Assembly: GCA_964626795.1 (NCBI GenBank)
Contig: CAZVIQ010000040.1
Location: forward strand, 1-7,936
Source: RGIG1840 sp964626795
GTDB lineage: Bacteria > Bacillota_I > Bacilli_A > RF39 > UBA660
Length of the DNA stretch: 7,936 bases
Direction of reading: 5' to 3'
Each line of letters begins with the position of its first letter. Positions within the stretch are counted from its first letter, which is position 1. Below the pieces are notes generated by a model. The model was not told the DNA's origin, did not search any database, and was given only the letters and a program-made list of their open reading frames with translations. Position numbers and translations under genes: made by a program. This document shows, one piece after another, positions 1 through 6,801 of the stretch.

Positions 1-2371
1 ATACATCTATCATAGCTTTTTTTATTATATCTGCACTAGTGCCTTGAATTGGTGTATTTAAAGCAATTCTTTCTCCTTGTTGTCTAATTATATAACTAGG
101 ATTATTAAGTTCTTCAATAGTTCTCTTTCTATTCATTAAAGTTCTTACATATCCTCTACTTTTAGCTTCTAAAACTATATTATCCATATAGATTTTAACA
201 CCAGGATAAAGAGTTAAATATTTATCTATAAATCTTTTTGCTTCATTATATGGTAAATCCAAATTCTCACTAAGACCAAAACCGCTGATACCATATACTA
301 TGCCAAATATAACAGCTTTGGCAGTACTTCTCATATTTTTACTTACCTGTTCTATAGGTACTCCATGTATATCAGCTGCAACTTTTGTATGTATGTCTTC
401 ACCTTGAATAAAAGCATCAATAAGTTCTTTGCATTCGCTTACATGTGCAAGTACTCTCAGTTCAATTTGAGAATAATCGGCATCTAGCATTATATCTTTT
501 GATGATATAAATGCCTTTCTTATTTTCCTTCCCTCATCACTTCTAATAGGAATATTCTGAAGGTTTGGTTCAATAGAACTAAGTCTACCAGTTCTTGCAA
601 TAGTCTGCTTATATATTGTATGAATTTTGCCATCTTCAAGCACATATTCTTTTAAAGGATCAAGATAAGTTGTATAAAGTTTATTTAAGTTTCTAAATTC
701 TAGTATGCTTTCAATAATCGGATGTACACCACGCAGTTTAGAAATAATATCATGGCTTGTACTATATCCGTTTTTGCCACTTTTTTTCTGATGTGTCGGT
801 AAAGCAAGTTTTTCAAAAAGTATCTCAGCAAGCTGTTTTGGAGAACTTATATTAAAACTTTCACCTGCATAATTATATATCTGATTAGAGATATTGTTAA
901 TCTTAATTAAAGTTTCTTCTTTTATTGAATCAAGTATAGTTTTATCAACTTTAACTCCCTCTATTTCCATAGAAGACAATACTTCAATAAGAGGCATTTC
1001 AATTGTATTAAATAATTCAAGCAATTCTTCTTTTTTAAGCTCTTCTGTGTATTTTTCTCTTGTTTCATATATAAACTTAGCTTTATGACAAATAACTTCT
1101 TTTACCTCTTCATCAGTTAAAGTTTTTTTCTTACCTACTATTGATTCATAAAAAGGTAAATTATATCCTAAAGAGTTTGATAAATAAGCAATATCATCTT
1201 TTACATTATAATTTAAAAGATAAGCCGCTATCATAGTATCAAAAGTACTATTTTTAAGTGATATATTTATTTTATTTAAAGTTACTCTTGCCTTTTTTAC
1301 ATCATAAGTAAAATTAGTGTTTTCAAAAATACGAGAATTTTCTTTAATACTTTTTTCATCTAAGTAATAAGCGCTTTTTCCATCATAAATTCCAAGACCA
1401 ATAATATTAGCGATATGATAATTGGTTCCATCAAGTTCAAGATAAAAAGCATAATCATTTATATTTTCTGGAACTACATTTAATATATCAAGTTTTTGTC
1501 TTTCTTCACTTATATTTCTATTTTTAAGAAATGAATAAAATTCAAGTTCTTCATACATTTTATTTAGTTCTTCTGTATTTTCACTTACTTTTATTATATC
1601 TTCAAAAGTAAGGTTAATAGGAACATTTTTAAAAATAGTTGCTAGATTCTTAGAAAAGAATGCATTTTCTTTATCTTCTATTAATTTTTTTTGAGTTGCT
1701 CCAGTAATTTGATCAATATTTCCATATATATTTTCTATAGTTCCAAACTCCTGAATAAGCTTTATAGCTCCTTTTTCACCTATTCCTTTAACCCCTGGAA
1801 TATTATCACTTTTATCACCTTCAAGTGCTTTTAAATCAATTATTTGAATTGGTTTTATACCATATTCTTCAAAAAAACTTTGTTCATTGAGTCTTATATA
1901 ATCTTTTTGTTTTAAAAGTTTAACATCTACGTCTGAAGATATTAACTGTAGTAAATCTCTGTCACTACTCACTATAGTAGCATCAAAATTACCGTCTTCA
2001 TCAGCCATTCTTGCGAAAGTTCCAATTATATCATCTGCTTCATAGTTTTCTACTTCAACGTATTTAATTCCCATTGCAGTAAGAATTTTTTTGGATACAG
2101 GAAACTGTTCTAAAAGTTCTTTAGGTGTTTCGATTCTACCTTCTTTATAATTTTTATAAAGATCATGTCTAAAATTTTTACCAATATCAAATGCAACCAT
2201 AATATATTCTGGTTTTTCTTCATTTAATATTTTATTTATCATATTTACAAAACCGTATAATGCATTTGTAGGAAATCCTTTGGAATTTTTCATAAGACTT
2301 CCCGTATATGCAGTTGCATAGTAGCTTCTAAATACTAGATTATTTCCATCAATTAAAATAGCTTTTTTCAT
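1..2371 (-). CDS. polA: DNA polymerase I, 3' end cut by window edge
   Basis: Fills Okazaki-fragment and repair gaps in the cytoplasm. From ATG at 2371 the frame stays open for 790 codons to the left edge. Residues about 1-290 are the 5'-3' flap nuclease: metal-site acids at D8, EADD 111-114, DRD 137-139 and GDKSDN (D186, D189), followed by a helix-hairpin-helix. Residues about 300-450 are a 3'-5' exonuclease fold that looks inactive (see findings). From about 455 comes the polymerase: TGRLSS and NLQNIPIR, motif A DYSQIELR at 632-639, and motif B with R681, K685, F689 and Y693. The last visible stretch is NTPIQGTSADIIKKAM, so motif C (HDE) and roughly the last 60-80 residues lie outside. The ribosome site reads AAAGAGTGAT, with its GTGAT 4 bases before the ATG. 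An extended -10 box lies just upstream and tyrS ends in a terminator, so polA is probably transcribed alone. Identity is certain from the motif series. Confidence 0.98.
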   Translation of the reverse strand, partial: MKKAILIDGNNLVFRSYYATAYTGSLMKNSKGFPTNALYGFVNMINKILNEEKPEYIMVAFDIGKNFRHDLYKNYKEGRIETPKELLEQFPVSKKILTAMGIKYVEVENYEADDIIGTFARMADEDGNFDATIVSSDRDLLQLISSDVDVKLLKQKDYIRLNEQSFFEEYGIKPIQIIDLKALEGDKSDNIPGVKGIGEKGAIKLIQEFGTIENIYGNIDQITGATQKKLIEDKENAFFSKNLATIFKNVPINLTFEDIIKVSENTEELNKMYEELEFYSFLKNRNISEERQKLDILNVVPENINDYAFYLELDGTNYHIANIIGLGIYDGKSAYYLDEKSIKENSRIFENTNFTYDVKKARVTLNKINISLKNSTFDTMIAAYLLNYNVKDDIAYLSNSLGYNLPFYESIVGKKKTLTDEEVKEVICHKAKFIYETREKYTEELKKEELLELFNTIEMPLIEVLSSMEIEGVKVDKTILDSIKEETLIKINNISNQIYNYAGESFNISSPKQLAEILFEKLALPTHQKKSGKNGYSTSHDIISKLRGVHPIIESILEFRNLNKLYTTYLDPLKEYVLEDGKIHTIYKQTIARTGRLSSIEPNLQNIPIRSDEGRKIRKAFISSKDIMLDADYSQIELRVLAHVSECKELIDAFIQGEDIHTKVAADIHGVPIEQVSKNMRSTAKAVIFGIVYGISGFGLSENLDLPYNEAKRFIDKYLTLYPGVKIYMDNIVLEAKSRGYVRTLMNRKRTIEELNNPSYIIRQQGERIALNTPIQGTSADIIKKAMIDV

Positions 2372-2387
2372 AATTATCACTCTTTCA

Positions 2388-2403
2388 TATTCTAAGTATA
2401 ACA
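2388..2403 (-). promoter_or_regulatory. Extended -10 promoter of polA
   Basis: Read on the minus strand, TGTTATACT is an extended -10 (TGn plus TATACT, the hexamer at 2395-2400). It sits between the tyrS terminator and polA and predicts a transcript start near 2388, about 17 bases before the ATG. No good -35 hexamer is seen at 17 bases, as is usual for extended -10 promoters. Inferred from sequence only. Confidence 0.6.
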
Positions 2404-2427
2404 CATGAATTATTTTTTAGAAAGAAT

Positions 2428-2455
2428 ATAAAAACATCACTTTAATGATGTCTTA
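2428..2455 (-). terminator. Intrinsic terminator after tyrS
   Basis: Seven bases after the tyrS stop, the minus-strand RNA forms ACAUCA / UGAUGU (plus-strand arms 2446-2451 and 2434-2439) with an inner U-G closure, followed by UUUUUAUAU. The stem is short but correctly placed, and it separates tyrS from the polA promoter. Confidence 0.7.
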
Positions 2456-2458
2456 TAA

Positions 2459-3667
2459 TTATTCTATTTCTATTTTTATTATATTCTTTTTACCTTTTTG
2501 AAGTATAAAATGTTTATCATTGATTTCTAAATCCTTAATTAATAAATTTACATTATCAACTTTTTCATTATTAACTTTTATTCCTCCACCTTCAATTAAT
2601 CTTCTAGCTTCACTTTTTGACGGTGCAAAATTTATAATTACCAGTAAATCCATTATATTAATATCTTTATCGCTTAAATCAAATGTAGGCATATTCTCAG
2701 TAATTTCACCAGAGAATACTTTTTCACTGGTTTCTTTAGCCTTTAAAGCTTCTTCCTCTCCATGTATTATCTTTACAACTTCGTATGCAAGCGCTTTATG
2801 AGGTATTCTTTTCTCTGGTTCATCTTTTAAAAGAAGATCCAATTTTACAATTTCTTCTCTAGGCATAAAAGTAAGTTTTTTCAAGTATTCTATTACTTTG
2901 TCATCTTCACTATTAACGAAGAACTGATACATTTCATAACTACTGGTTTTATTAATATCAATCCATAAAGATTCACCAGATTCACTTTTACCGAATTTGC
3001 TTCCATCAGATCTTGTTATAAGAGGCATTGTTAATCCGTAACAAGGAACATCACCGTGAAACTTTCTAATTAGTTCAAGTCCACTTGTAATATTACCCCA
3101 TTGATCTTGACCACCTATCTGCATAGTACATTTTTCTTCTTCATATAGTTTTAAAAAGTCCATAGATTGAAGAATCATATAGGAAAATTCTGTATATGTT
3201 ATTCCTATATCAAGTCTTCTTTTTACTGTATCTTTTGATAGCATATAATTAATATTAAAATATTTTCCATAATCCCTTAAATAATCTATAGCATTTATAT
3301 TTGTAAGCCAGTCAGCATTATTAACCATTTTAATATCTCCATCAAACAGTTTATCTATTTGATTTTTAATACTTTTAATATTATATTCAGCAGATTCTTT
3401 TGAAATCATTTTTCTTTCTGCATTGGGTTTAGGATCTCCTATAAGTCCAGTTGCGCCTCCTATAAGTATAATAGGATTATGCCCTGCGTTTTTAAGCCTC
3501 ATAGCCATCGCTATAACACTGGAATAATGTCCTATATGAAGTGAATCTCCTGTAGGATCAACTCCAATATAAAACGTAAGTTTTTCATTATTAAGCTTAT
3601 CAATAAGATTATCATTTGTAATATTATCAACAAGTCCTCTCCATTTTAAATCTTCAAATAAAGTCAT
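2459..3667 (-). CDS. tyrS: Tyrosyl-tRNA synthetase
   Basis: Charges tRNA-Tyr with tyrosine using ATP, in the cytoplasm; a class I synthetase that works as a dimer. The 402 residues are close to the usual length of the bacterial TyrRS-1 form. The Rossmann catalytic core has Y33 and D37 for tyrosine binding, HIGH at 44-47, the GGATGLIGDP loop at 70-79, GGQDQWGN at 185-192, and the KMSKS-loop equivalent KFGKS at 224-228. Residues about 335-402 form the S4-like tRNA-binding domain (SKSEARRLIEGGGIKVN). The start at 3667 is set by AGAAGGAG 6 bases before the ATG. The gene lies behind a complete tyrosine T-box leader, so expression should rise when uncharged tRNA-Tyr accumulates. No missing residues or frame problems are seen. 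Confidence 0.98.
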   Translation of the reverse strand: MTLFEDLKWRGLVDNITNDNLIDKLNNEKLTFYIGVDPTGDSLHIGHYSSVIAMAMRLKNAGHNPIILIGGATGLIGDPKPNAERKMISKESAEYNIKSIKNQIDKLFDGDIKMVNNADWLTNINAIDYLRDYGKYFNINYMLSKDTVKRRLDIGITYTEFSYMILQSMDFLKLYEEEKCTMQIGGQDQWGNITSGLELIRKFHGDVPCYGLTMPLITRSDGSKFGKSESGESLWIDINKTSSYEMYQFFVNSEDDKVIEYLKKLTFMPREEIVKLDLLLKDEPEKRIPHKALAYEVVKIIHGEEEALKAKETSEKVFSGEITENMPTFDLSDKDINIMDLLVIINFAPSKSEARRLIEGGGIKVNNEKVDNVNLLIKDLEINDKHFILQKGKKNIIKIEIE

Positions 3668-3690
3668 GTGTTACTCCTTCTAAATTAAAC

Positions 3691-3711
3691 AAAAAACCTT
3701 ATAATTTAAGG
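3691..3711 (-). terminator. T-box-controlled terminator
   Basis: Minus-strand RNA CCUUA-AAUUA-UAAGG (arms 3711-3707 and 3701-3697) followed by six U. Its 5' arm CCUUA is the same segment that pairs with AAGG in antiterminator helix A1, so the two folds exclude each other, as expected of a T-box attenuator. Confidence 0.88.
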
Positions 3712-3862
3712 GTGCTTGTCTGCACGGTACCACCTTAATTCATAAAGTTATTATGCTCTTTAAACTATAAAGCGTTACCTTTTAAAACTCTAAATATGTA
3801 ATTCATTTTAATTAGTTTGTTAATTTTCACCAAACATTAACTCTCTATATTTAATTAATTAA
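3691..3862 (-). promoter_or_regulatory. T-box riboswitch, tyrosine-specific, upstream of tyrS
   Basis: Binds tRNA-Tyr in the nascent RNA and permits tyrS transcription when the tRNA is uncharged. The minus-strand RNA shows the parts in order. Stem I begins AAAUAU (near 3859-3854), then AGAGAGUUAAUG, then UUUGGUGAAAAUUAAC. The specifier loop GAAUUACAUA carries UAC (Tyr) at 3800-3798, followed by AUAUUU, which closes the base of stem I. Two hairpins follow (GCUUU...AAAGAGC and CAUAA...UUAUG). The antiterminator has A1 AAUUAAGG (3740-3733), the bulge UGGUACC (3732-3726) whose UGGU can pair with the tRNA ACCA end, and A2 GUGC/GCAC (3725-3722 with 3715-3712). A1 is completed by CCUUAAAUU (3711-3703). 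I see no convincing dedicated promoter, so transcription may partly read through from the genes upstream. Confidence 0.96.
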
Positions 3863-3910
3863 AACTACTTATTATTTTTCATAGTTCTATTCACTTTTTT
3901 TAGTAGTTTT
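3861..3910 (-). repeat. Inverted repeat at the 3' end of the ytxH-like gene
   Basis: A perfect 9-base inverted repeat, AAAACUACU and AGUAGUUUU in minus-strand RNA (3910-3902 and 3869-3861), encloses a 32-base A-rich loop that spans the stop codon of the ytxH-like gene. The 3' arm ends in UUUU. It could be a weak terminator or 3'-end stabiliser ahead of the T-box leader, but the long loop and all-AU closing pairs make this uncertain. Confidence 0.35.
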
Positions 3911-4327
3911 AGTGTTTTTAGCCTTTGGCTTTTCTTCATAATTACTTACTACTACTTTTGCATATTTATAAATCTGATCTTTTACTTCTAAAGCAGCCTT
4001 CTCTAAAAGAGGTGTTCCTTTTTCTTTAGCATAGCTGTAAAGTTCCTCACCTTTTTTCTGAAGTTTTTTTAAACCTTCTTCAGTAAGTGCCATGGCTTTT
4101 TCTTTATCAAGTTCACTAAGTTCTTGCTTTAGCATCATAATTTTATCACTAAGTTCATTTTGGACTTCTTTTACATCAACATCTTTTAATTTTAATGAAA
4201 ATTCATCAAGCTTTTCTTTTAAGATTTTTCTTGTTTTACTTCCATCATGTGGAGCAAACATTAAACCTAAACCTGCTCCCAATAATATTCCTGTAAATAA
4301 CTTCATATTTCCTGATTTTTTACTCAT
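3887..4327 (-). CDS. YtxH-like envelope/stress protein
   Basis: Matches the YtxH family (in Bacillus subtilis ytxG-ytxH form an operon induced under stress); the biochemical role is not established. 146 residues from the chosen start. The N terminus has a short glycine-rich hydrophobic stretch (about 8-25, LFTGILLGAGLGLMFAP) followed by the family signature FAP-x-D-G-S-K-T-R. A long charged, Lys/Glu-rich, largely helical tail ends in a basic KAKNTKTTKKSE. An ATG also occurs at 4336, but it touches the GGAG of the ribosome site with no spacing. The ATG at 4327 lies 9 bases beyond it and overlaps the stop of the preceding gene by 8 bases, typical of translational coupling, so I take 4327. It follows the YtxG-like gene, which supports the assignment. 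Confidence 0.85.
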   Translation of the reverse strand: MSKKSGNMKLFTGILLGAGLGLMFAPHDGSKTRKILKEKLDEFSLKLKDVDVKEVQNELSDKIMMLKQELSELDKEKAMALTEEGLKKLQKKGEELYSYAKEKGTPLLEKAALEVKDQIYKYAKVVVSNYEEKPKAKNTKTTKKSE

Positions 4328-4604
4328 CTTCTTCATCTCCTTTTCTTTTTTTAGTTACTTTTCTCACTTTATCACTTATAAAATCTAATGCTAAATCACC
4401 TAATCTAGCGATTTTATCAGCAATAAAATCTGCTACTGTAAACAAACTATTAAATGATTCAAGTTTAGTAGTGAATTCGTTAACTGTTTTTTCGAGTTTT
4501 GAAACTGTCATTAATAGTTTAATACCAAATGTTATTAATATTACTAATAATACTATAAGCAAGATATATATTACTATAGGTAATGCCTGACTTAAAATCT
4601 CCAT
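4320..4604 (-). CDS. YtxG/DUF948-like single-pass membrane protein
   Basis: 94 residues. One strong membrane helix at about 8-33 (an Ile/Leu/Val run) is followed by an amphipathic coiled-coil-like stretch (VSKLEKTVNEFTTKLESF). It ends in a positively then negatively charged tail (VRKVTKKRKGDEEDE). This layout and the position directly before a YtxH-like gene fit the DUF948/YtxG family, a group without a known reaction; I rely on architecture and synteny more than on a diagnostic motif. The tail is probably cytoplasmic by the positive-inside rule. AAGGAGG lies 7 bases upstream of the ATG, within the last codons of the preceding gene, whose stop ends one base before this start. It is therefore part of the same transcript and probably translationally coupled. 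Confidence 0.75.
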   Translation of the reverse strand: MEILSQALPIVIYILLIVLLVILITFGIKLLMTVSKLEKTVNEFTTKLESFNSLFTVADFIADKIARLGDLALDFISDKVRKVTKKRKGDEEDE

Positions 4605-4605
4605 T

Positions 4606-5388
4606 TTAATCCTCCTTATCCTCGTACATTGAATCTATCAAATTAAATAAATCATGTTCCAGTGTATTATCTATCTTAATATCTACTTCTTCTTTTTCTA
4701 TTCTGTCTTTAATTCCTTCTTCTAATTCTCCAACTGTTACTTTGTTCGTGTCAATTTCAGTAAGAAGGTCTTCGATATTTCTACTTGACTCTTCTATTTT
4801 TTGAATAGTTTCACTTAAATCTTCAGTAAGATCAAGTATAGAATCATCTTTATCACTAAGATGTGTCAAAGTATTTTCAAGTTCATCTTCTAAAGTACCA
4901 TATGCTTTTCTTCTAACATAATCATAGTTTTTTTCGGATTCTTTTATTTGATAAACATCTTTTCTGGGTGCAACTTCTTCTTTTTTATAATTTTTATCAA
5001 GAATTCCATATACTGGAGATATAACCGGAGTTGGAGTAAATACTTTTCTTTCTCTTGGAGCAGTATTAGTATTTACATTTGCGCTTATATTATAATTATT
5101 TTCTCTTCTTATTTCTCTTCTTGGAAGCTCATAAGATATATCTGTTTCTTCTTTAACTCTTGTTTTTACTTCAGGTTTGATATCTTCTTCATCGCTGTCA
5201 AAAATAGGAAAGTTAAATGTGTTTTTAGATTTAAAAAGTTCTCTTTCAGTAGTTTCTTCTACAATAGGATTTATTTTTACCTCTTTGTCTTCTTTTACTT
5301 CTATCTTTTTTTCTTCTTCTTCTTTAATTGGTTCTTCTACTTCTTCTATATCATAGAATATATTTTTTATTTTACCAAATAATCCCAT
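4606..5388 (-). CDS. Acidic protein with ISPVYG motif, unknown function
   Basis: 260 residues; I cannot assign a named family. Residues 1-13 (MGLFGKIKNIFYD) look like an amphipathic membrane-surface helix. Residues 14-90 are very acidic and low in complexity, probably disordered. A compact segment FTPTPVISPVYGILDKNY at 117-134 stands out as likely to be conserved, and KAYGTLEDELE at 162-171 as a second block. Residues about 170-235 are Asp/Glu/Ile-rich and probably coiled coil. The C terminus EHDLFNLIDSMYE (244-256) resembles a short interaction peptide. No signal peptide, membrane span or catalytic motif is seen. The ribosome site AAAGGAG overlaps the stop of the lipoprotein gene; its spacing to the ATG (12 bases) is long. 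The start resembles that of the division protein SepF, but the SepF core is absent. A cytoplasmic membrane-associated scaffold is a guess from layout. Confidence 0.85.
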   Translation of the reverse strand: MGLFGKIKNIFYDIEEVEEPIKEEEEKKIEVKEDKEVKINPIVEETTERELFKSKNTFNFPIFDSDEEDIKPEVKTRVKEETDISYELPRREIRRENNYNISANVNTNTAPRERKVFTPTPVISPVYGILDKNYKKEEVAPRKDVYQIKESEKNYDYVRRKAYGTLEDELENTLTHLSDKDDSILDLTEDLSETIQKIEESSRNIEDLLTEIDTNKVTVGELEEGIKDRIEKEEVDIKIDNTLEHDLFNLIDSMYEDKED

Positions 5389-5405
5389 TTCTATTACACT
5401 CTCCT

Positions 5406-6074
5406 TTAATTGGTAATCTTATCTTCATCTTTTACTGAATTTTTTGGTTCTACATATTTGTCATATTCTTCTATAAAATCTAAAAAATTCTTATCATCAA
5501 TTTGTACCTTAGGTTTCTCTATCTCATAAAGCGTTTCTTTATGAAAGAATGTGCTTTTACCTACTTCATTTGATATGACAGTTTTATTATATTTAATAGA
5601 ATTTAATATATTTAATATATTTATAACAGCATAGTTAATATCATTCTCTTTTACTGCTGTCTCTATTATAGCATAATTATACATTATTTCTATAAAAAAG
5701 TAACTATTATTTTCAATTATTTCTATAAAGCCATCTTTTCCATTATTTGAAAATGATTTATAGTAATATGAATCTTCAATTATATTATGATAAGGAGTTT
5801 CTTCATTTATGTAACTTACTATATCAATATTTAAATAATATTTATTTCCGTTTGAAATAAGTATCTGATTATAAAGGTTATTTTCATATATCTTATATCC
5901 TTTAGGTATATAAAATTTATATCCTTTATTATACATATTGTTTAAATCAATTTCTTCATTTATTGCAATACTTAACAGTTCATCAACAGATAAATCATTG
6001 ATATTTTTAACATCACATCCTGTTAAGCATAAGAGTGTCAATAAAAGTATAATTATTTTTTTTATTTTTATCAC
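5406..6074 (-). CDS. Putative lipoprotein, unknown function
   Basis: 222 residues if read from GTG at 6074. A basic start (IKIKK), a hydrophobic core (IIILLLTLLCL) and the lipobox LTGC give a type II signal peptide, with Cys20 predicted to be lipidated, so the mature protein should sit on the outer face of the membrane. The mature part (about 200 residues) is rich in Ile, Asn, Tyr and Asp and has no motif I can name; a YKFYIPKGYKIYENNLY stretch begins near residue 51. The end is charged and probably flexible. The start is doubtful: the GTG abuts the ribosome site, and an in-frame ATA at 6065-6063 has the usual spacing (see separate entry). The gene has its own extended -10 box upstream and appears to lead a run with the ISPVYG, YtxG-like and YtxH-like genes (17-base gap, then touching or overlapping frames). 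Confidence 0.85.
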   Translation of the reverse strand: MIKIKKIIILLLTLLCLTGCDVKNINDLSVDELLSIAINEEIDLNNMYNKGYKFYIPKGYKIYENNLYNQILISNGNKYYLNIDIVSYINEETPYHNIIEDSYYYKSFSNNGKDGFIEIIENNSYFFIEIMYNYAIIETAVKENDINYAVINILNILNSIKYNKTVISNEVGKSTFFHKETLYEIEKPKVQIDDKNFLDFIEEYDKYVEPKNSVKDEDKITN

Positions 6075-6081
6075 TCTCCTT
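6063..6081 (-). promoter_or_regulatory. Ribosome site and possible AUA start of the lipoprotein gene
   Basis: Minus strand: AAGGAG (6081-6076), A, GTGAT (6074-6070), AAAA, ATA (6065-6063). polA uses GTGAT-AATT-ATG, and trmB uses GGTGA-AACA-ATG. The same 4-base spacing here lands on ATA, codon 4 of the GTG reading. The GTG leaves only one base after AAGGAG and is itself part of the likely anti-SD pairing. No in-frame ATG occurs before the lipobox. Confidence 0.45.
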
Positions 6082-6096
6082 AAAACAATTATAGCA
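6082..6096 (-). promoter_or_regulatory. Extended -10 promoter of the lipoprotein operon
   Basis: Minus strand TGCTATAAT: a consensus TATAAT (6093-6088) with the TGn extension, in the 44-base gap between trmB and the lipoprotein gene. The -35 region at 17 bases (TTTTAA) is poor. The start would fall just before AAGGAG, giving a very short leader. Confidence 0.6.
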
Positions 6097-6100
6097 AATT

Positions 6101-6121
6101 TAATAGTATTTTAAAACACTA
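6101..6121 (-). terminator. Weak hairpin overlapping the trmB stop
   Basis: Minus-strand RNA UAGUGUU-UUAA-AAUACUA (6121-6104), seven pairs including one G-U, begins with the UAG stop of trmB itself. The following sequence UUAAAUUUG is only modestly U-rich, so termination is probably inefficient. Confidence 0.4.
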
Positions 6122-6733
6122 CTTTTCTACTTTACAATAATTTATATTTTTACCTTTATTACTAAATTTTATTTCATATTCTGTCTTATAATTAGAAAAA
6201 ATATTTCTATTTGTTTCTATTATTTTATATTCATACTTTTTAAACTGACTTAATGAATAATCAAAAAACTCATCATTATCTGTTTTAAGTTCAATTATTT
6301 TATTTTTTTTAAATATATTTTCATACTTTTTCAAGAATTTATCACTGGTAAGTCTTCTTTTTTCATGTCTTTTTTTAGGCCACGGATCTGAGAAATTAAG
6401 ATAAAGTTTATCAATTTCTCTATCAAATATTTCTTCTATATTAATAGCGTCAGCACATATTATTTTTATATTCTTAAGACCAAGATCATCTATCTTTTTT
6501 GCTACACCTAGAAGAGTACTGGCATATTTTTCAATACCAATATAGTTTATGTTAGGATTATCTATTGCCTTAGTTATAAGAAAATTTCCCTTACCCATGC
6601 CTATTTCTATTTCAATATTCATAGTATTTCCAAAAATATCTTTAATTTTACCTTTGTTTTTAAAAGGCTCCTTAATTACTGATTTGTTATTATATATAAG
6701 GTTTTCAGCATTTTTTATATGTTTTAATCTCAT
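6119..6733 (-). CDS. trmB: tRNA (guanine-N7-)-methyltransferase
   Basis: Uses S-adenosylmethionine to form 7-methylguanosine at position 46 in the variable loop of many tRNAs, in the cytoplasm. 204 residues, slightly short for the family but complete. The SAM-binding glycine motif EIGMGKG is at 43-49 and the second SAM-contact strand IGIEKY at 65-70. The signature LNFSDPWPKKRHEKRRL at 112-128 carries the catalytic Asp and the RNA-binding basic residues. LKTDN at 149-153 and TEYE at 184-187 are also conserved. The start ATG at 6733 has GGTGA four bases upstream. It is transcribed divergently from the small coiled-coil gene. Confidence 0.97.
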   Translation of the reverse strand: MRLKHIKNAENLIYNNKSVIKEPFKNKGKIKDIFGNTMNIEIEIGMGKGNFLITKAIDNPNINYIGIEKYASTLLGVAKKIDDLGLKNIKIICADAINIEEIFDREIDKLYLNFSDPWPKKRHEKRRLTSDKFLKKYENIFKKNKIIELKTDNDEFFDYSLSQFKKYEYKIIETNRNIFSNYKTEYEIKFSNKGKNINYCKVEK

Positions 6734-6751
6734 TGTTTCACCAACACTTTA

Positions 6752-6780
6752 ATTATACACCACTAAAGGGCAAAAGTCAT
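6752..6780 (-). promoter_or_regulatory. Promoter of trmB
   Basis: Minus strand ATGACT (6780-6775), a 17-base spacer, then TATAAT (6757-6752): a sigma-A type promoter with a perfect -10 and 4 of 6 matches at -35. The start would be near 6745, leaving a leader of about a dozen bases that holds the GGTGA ribosome site. It touches the -10 box of the opposite gene. Confidence 0.7.
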
Positions 6781-6785
6781 ATAAT
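6780..6785 (+). promoter_or_regulatory. -10 box for the coiled-coil gene
   Basis: A plus-strand TATAAT, which predicts a transcript start near 6792. No convincing -35 is seen at 16-18 bases. The box shares base 6780 with the trmB -35 element, so the two divergent promoters are probably mutually exclusive. Confidence 0.45.
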
Positions 6786-6801
6786 AAATTAGGTGAATTA
6801 T

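Noticed and set aside
894..1088. Plus-strand open frame opposite polA
   Set aside because: Ser/Ile/Leu-rich shadow of polA codons, without a start signal; the opposite frame is unmistakably PolA.
4328..4336. ATG at 4336 as start of the ytxH-like gene
   Set aside because: It directly abuts GGAG with no spacing, while ATG 4327 is 9 bases away and couples to the preceding stop.
4948..5382. Plus-strand open frame rich in Phe, Tyr and Ile
   Set aside because: It is antisense to the Glu/Lys-rich ISPVYG gene; GAA/AAA codons read backwards give Phe. No ribosome site and no plausible composition.
4606..5388. SepF assignment for the MGLFGKIKNIF protein
   Set aside because: Only the N-terminal helix is similar; the conserved globular SepF core is not present.
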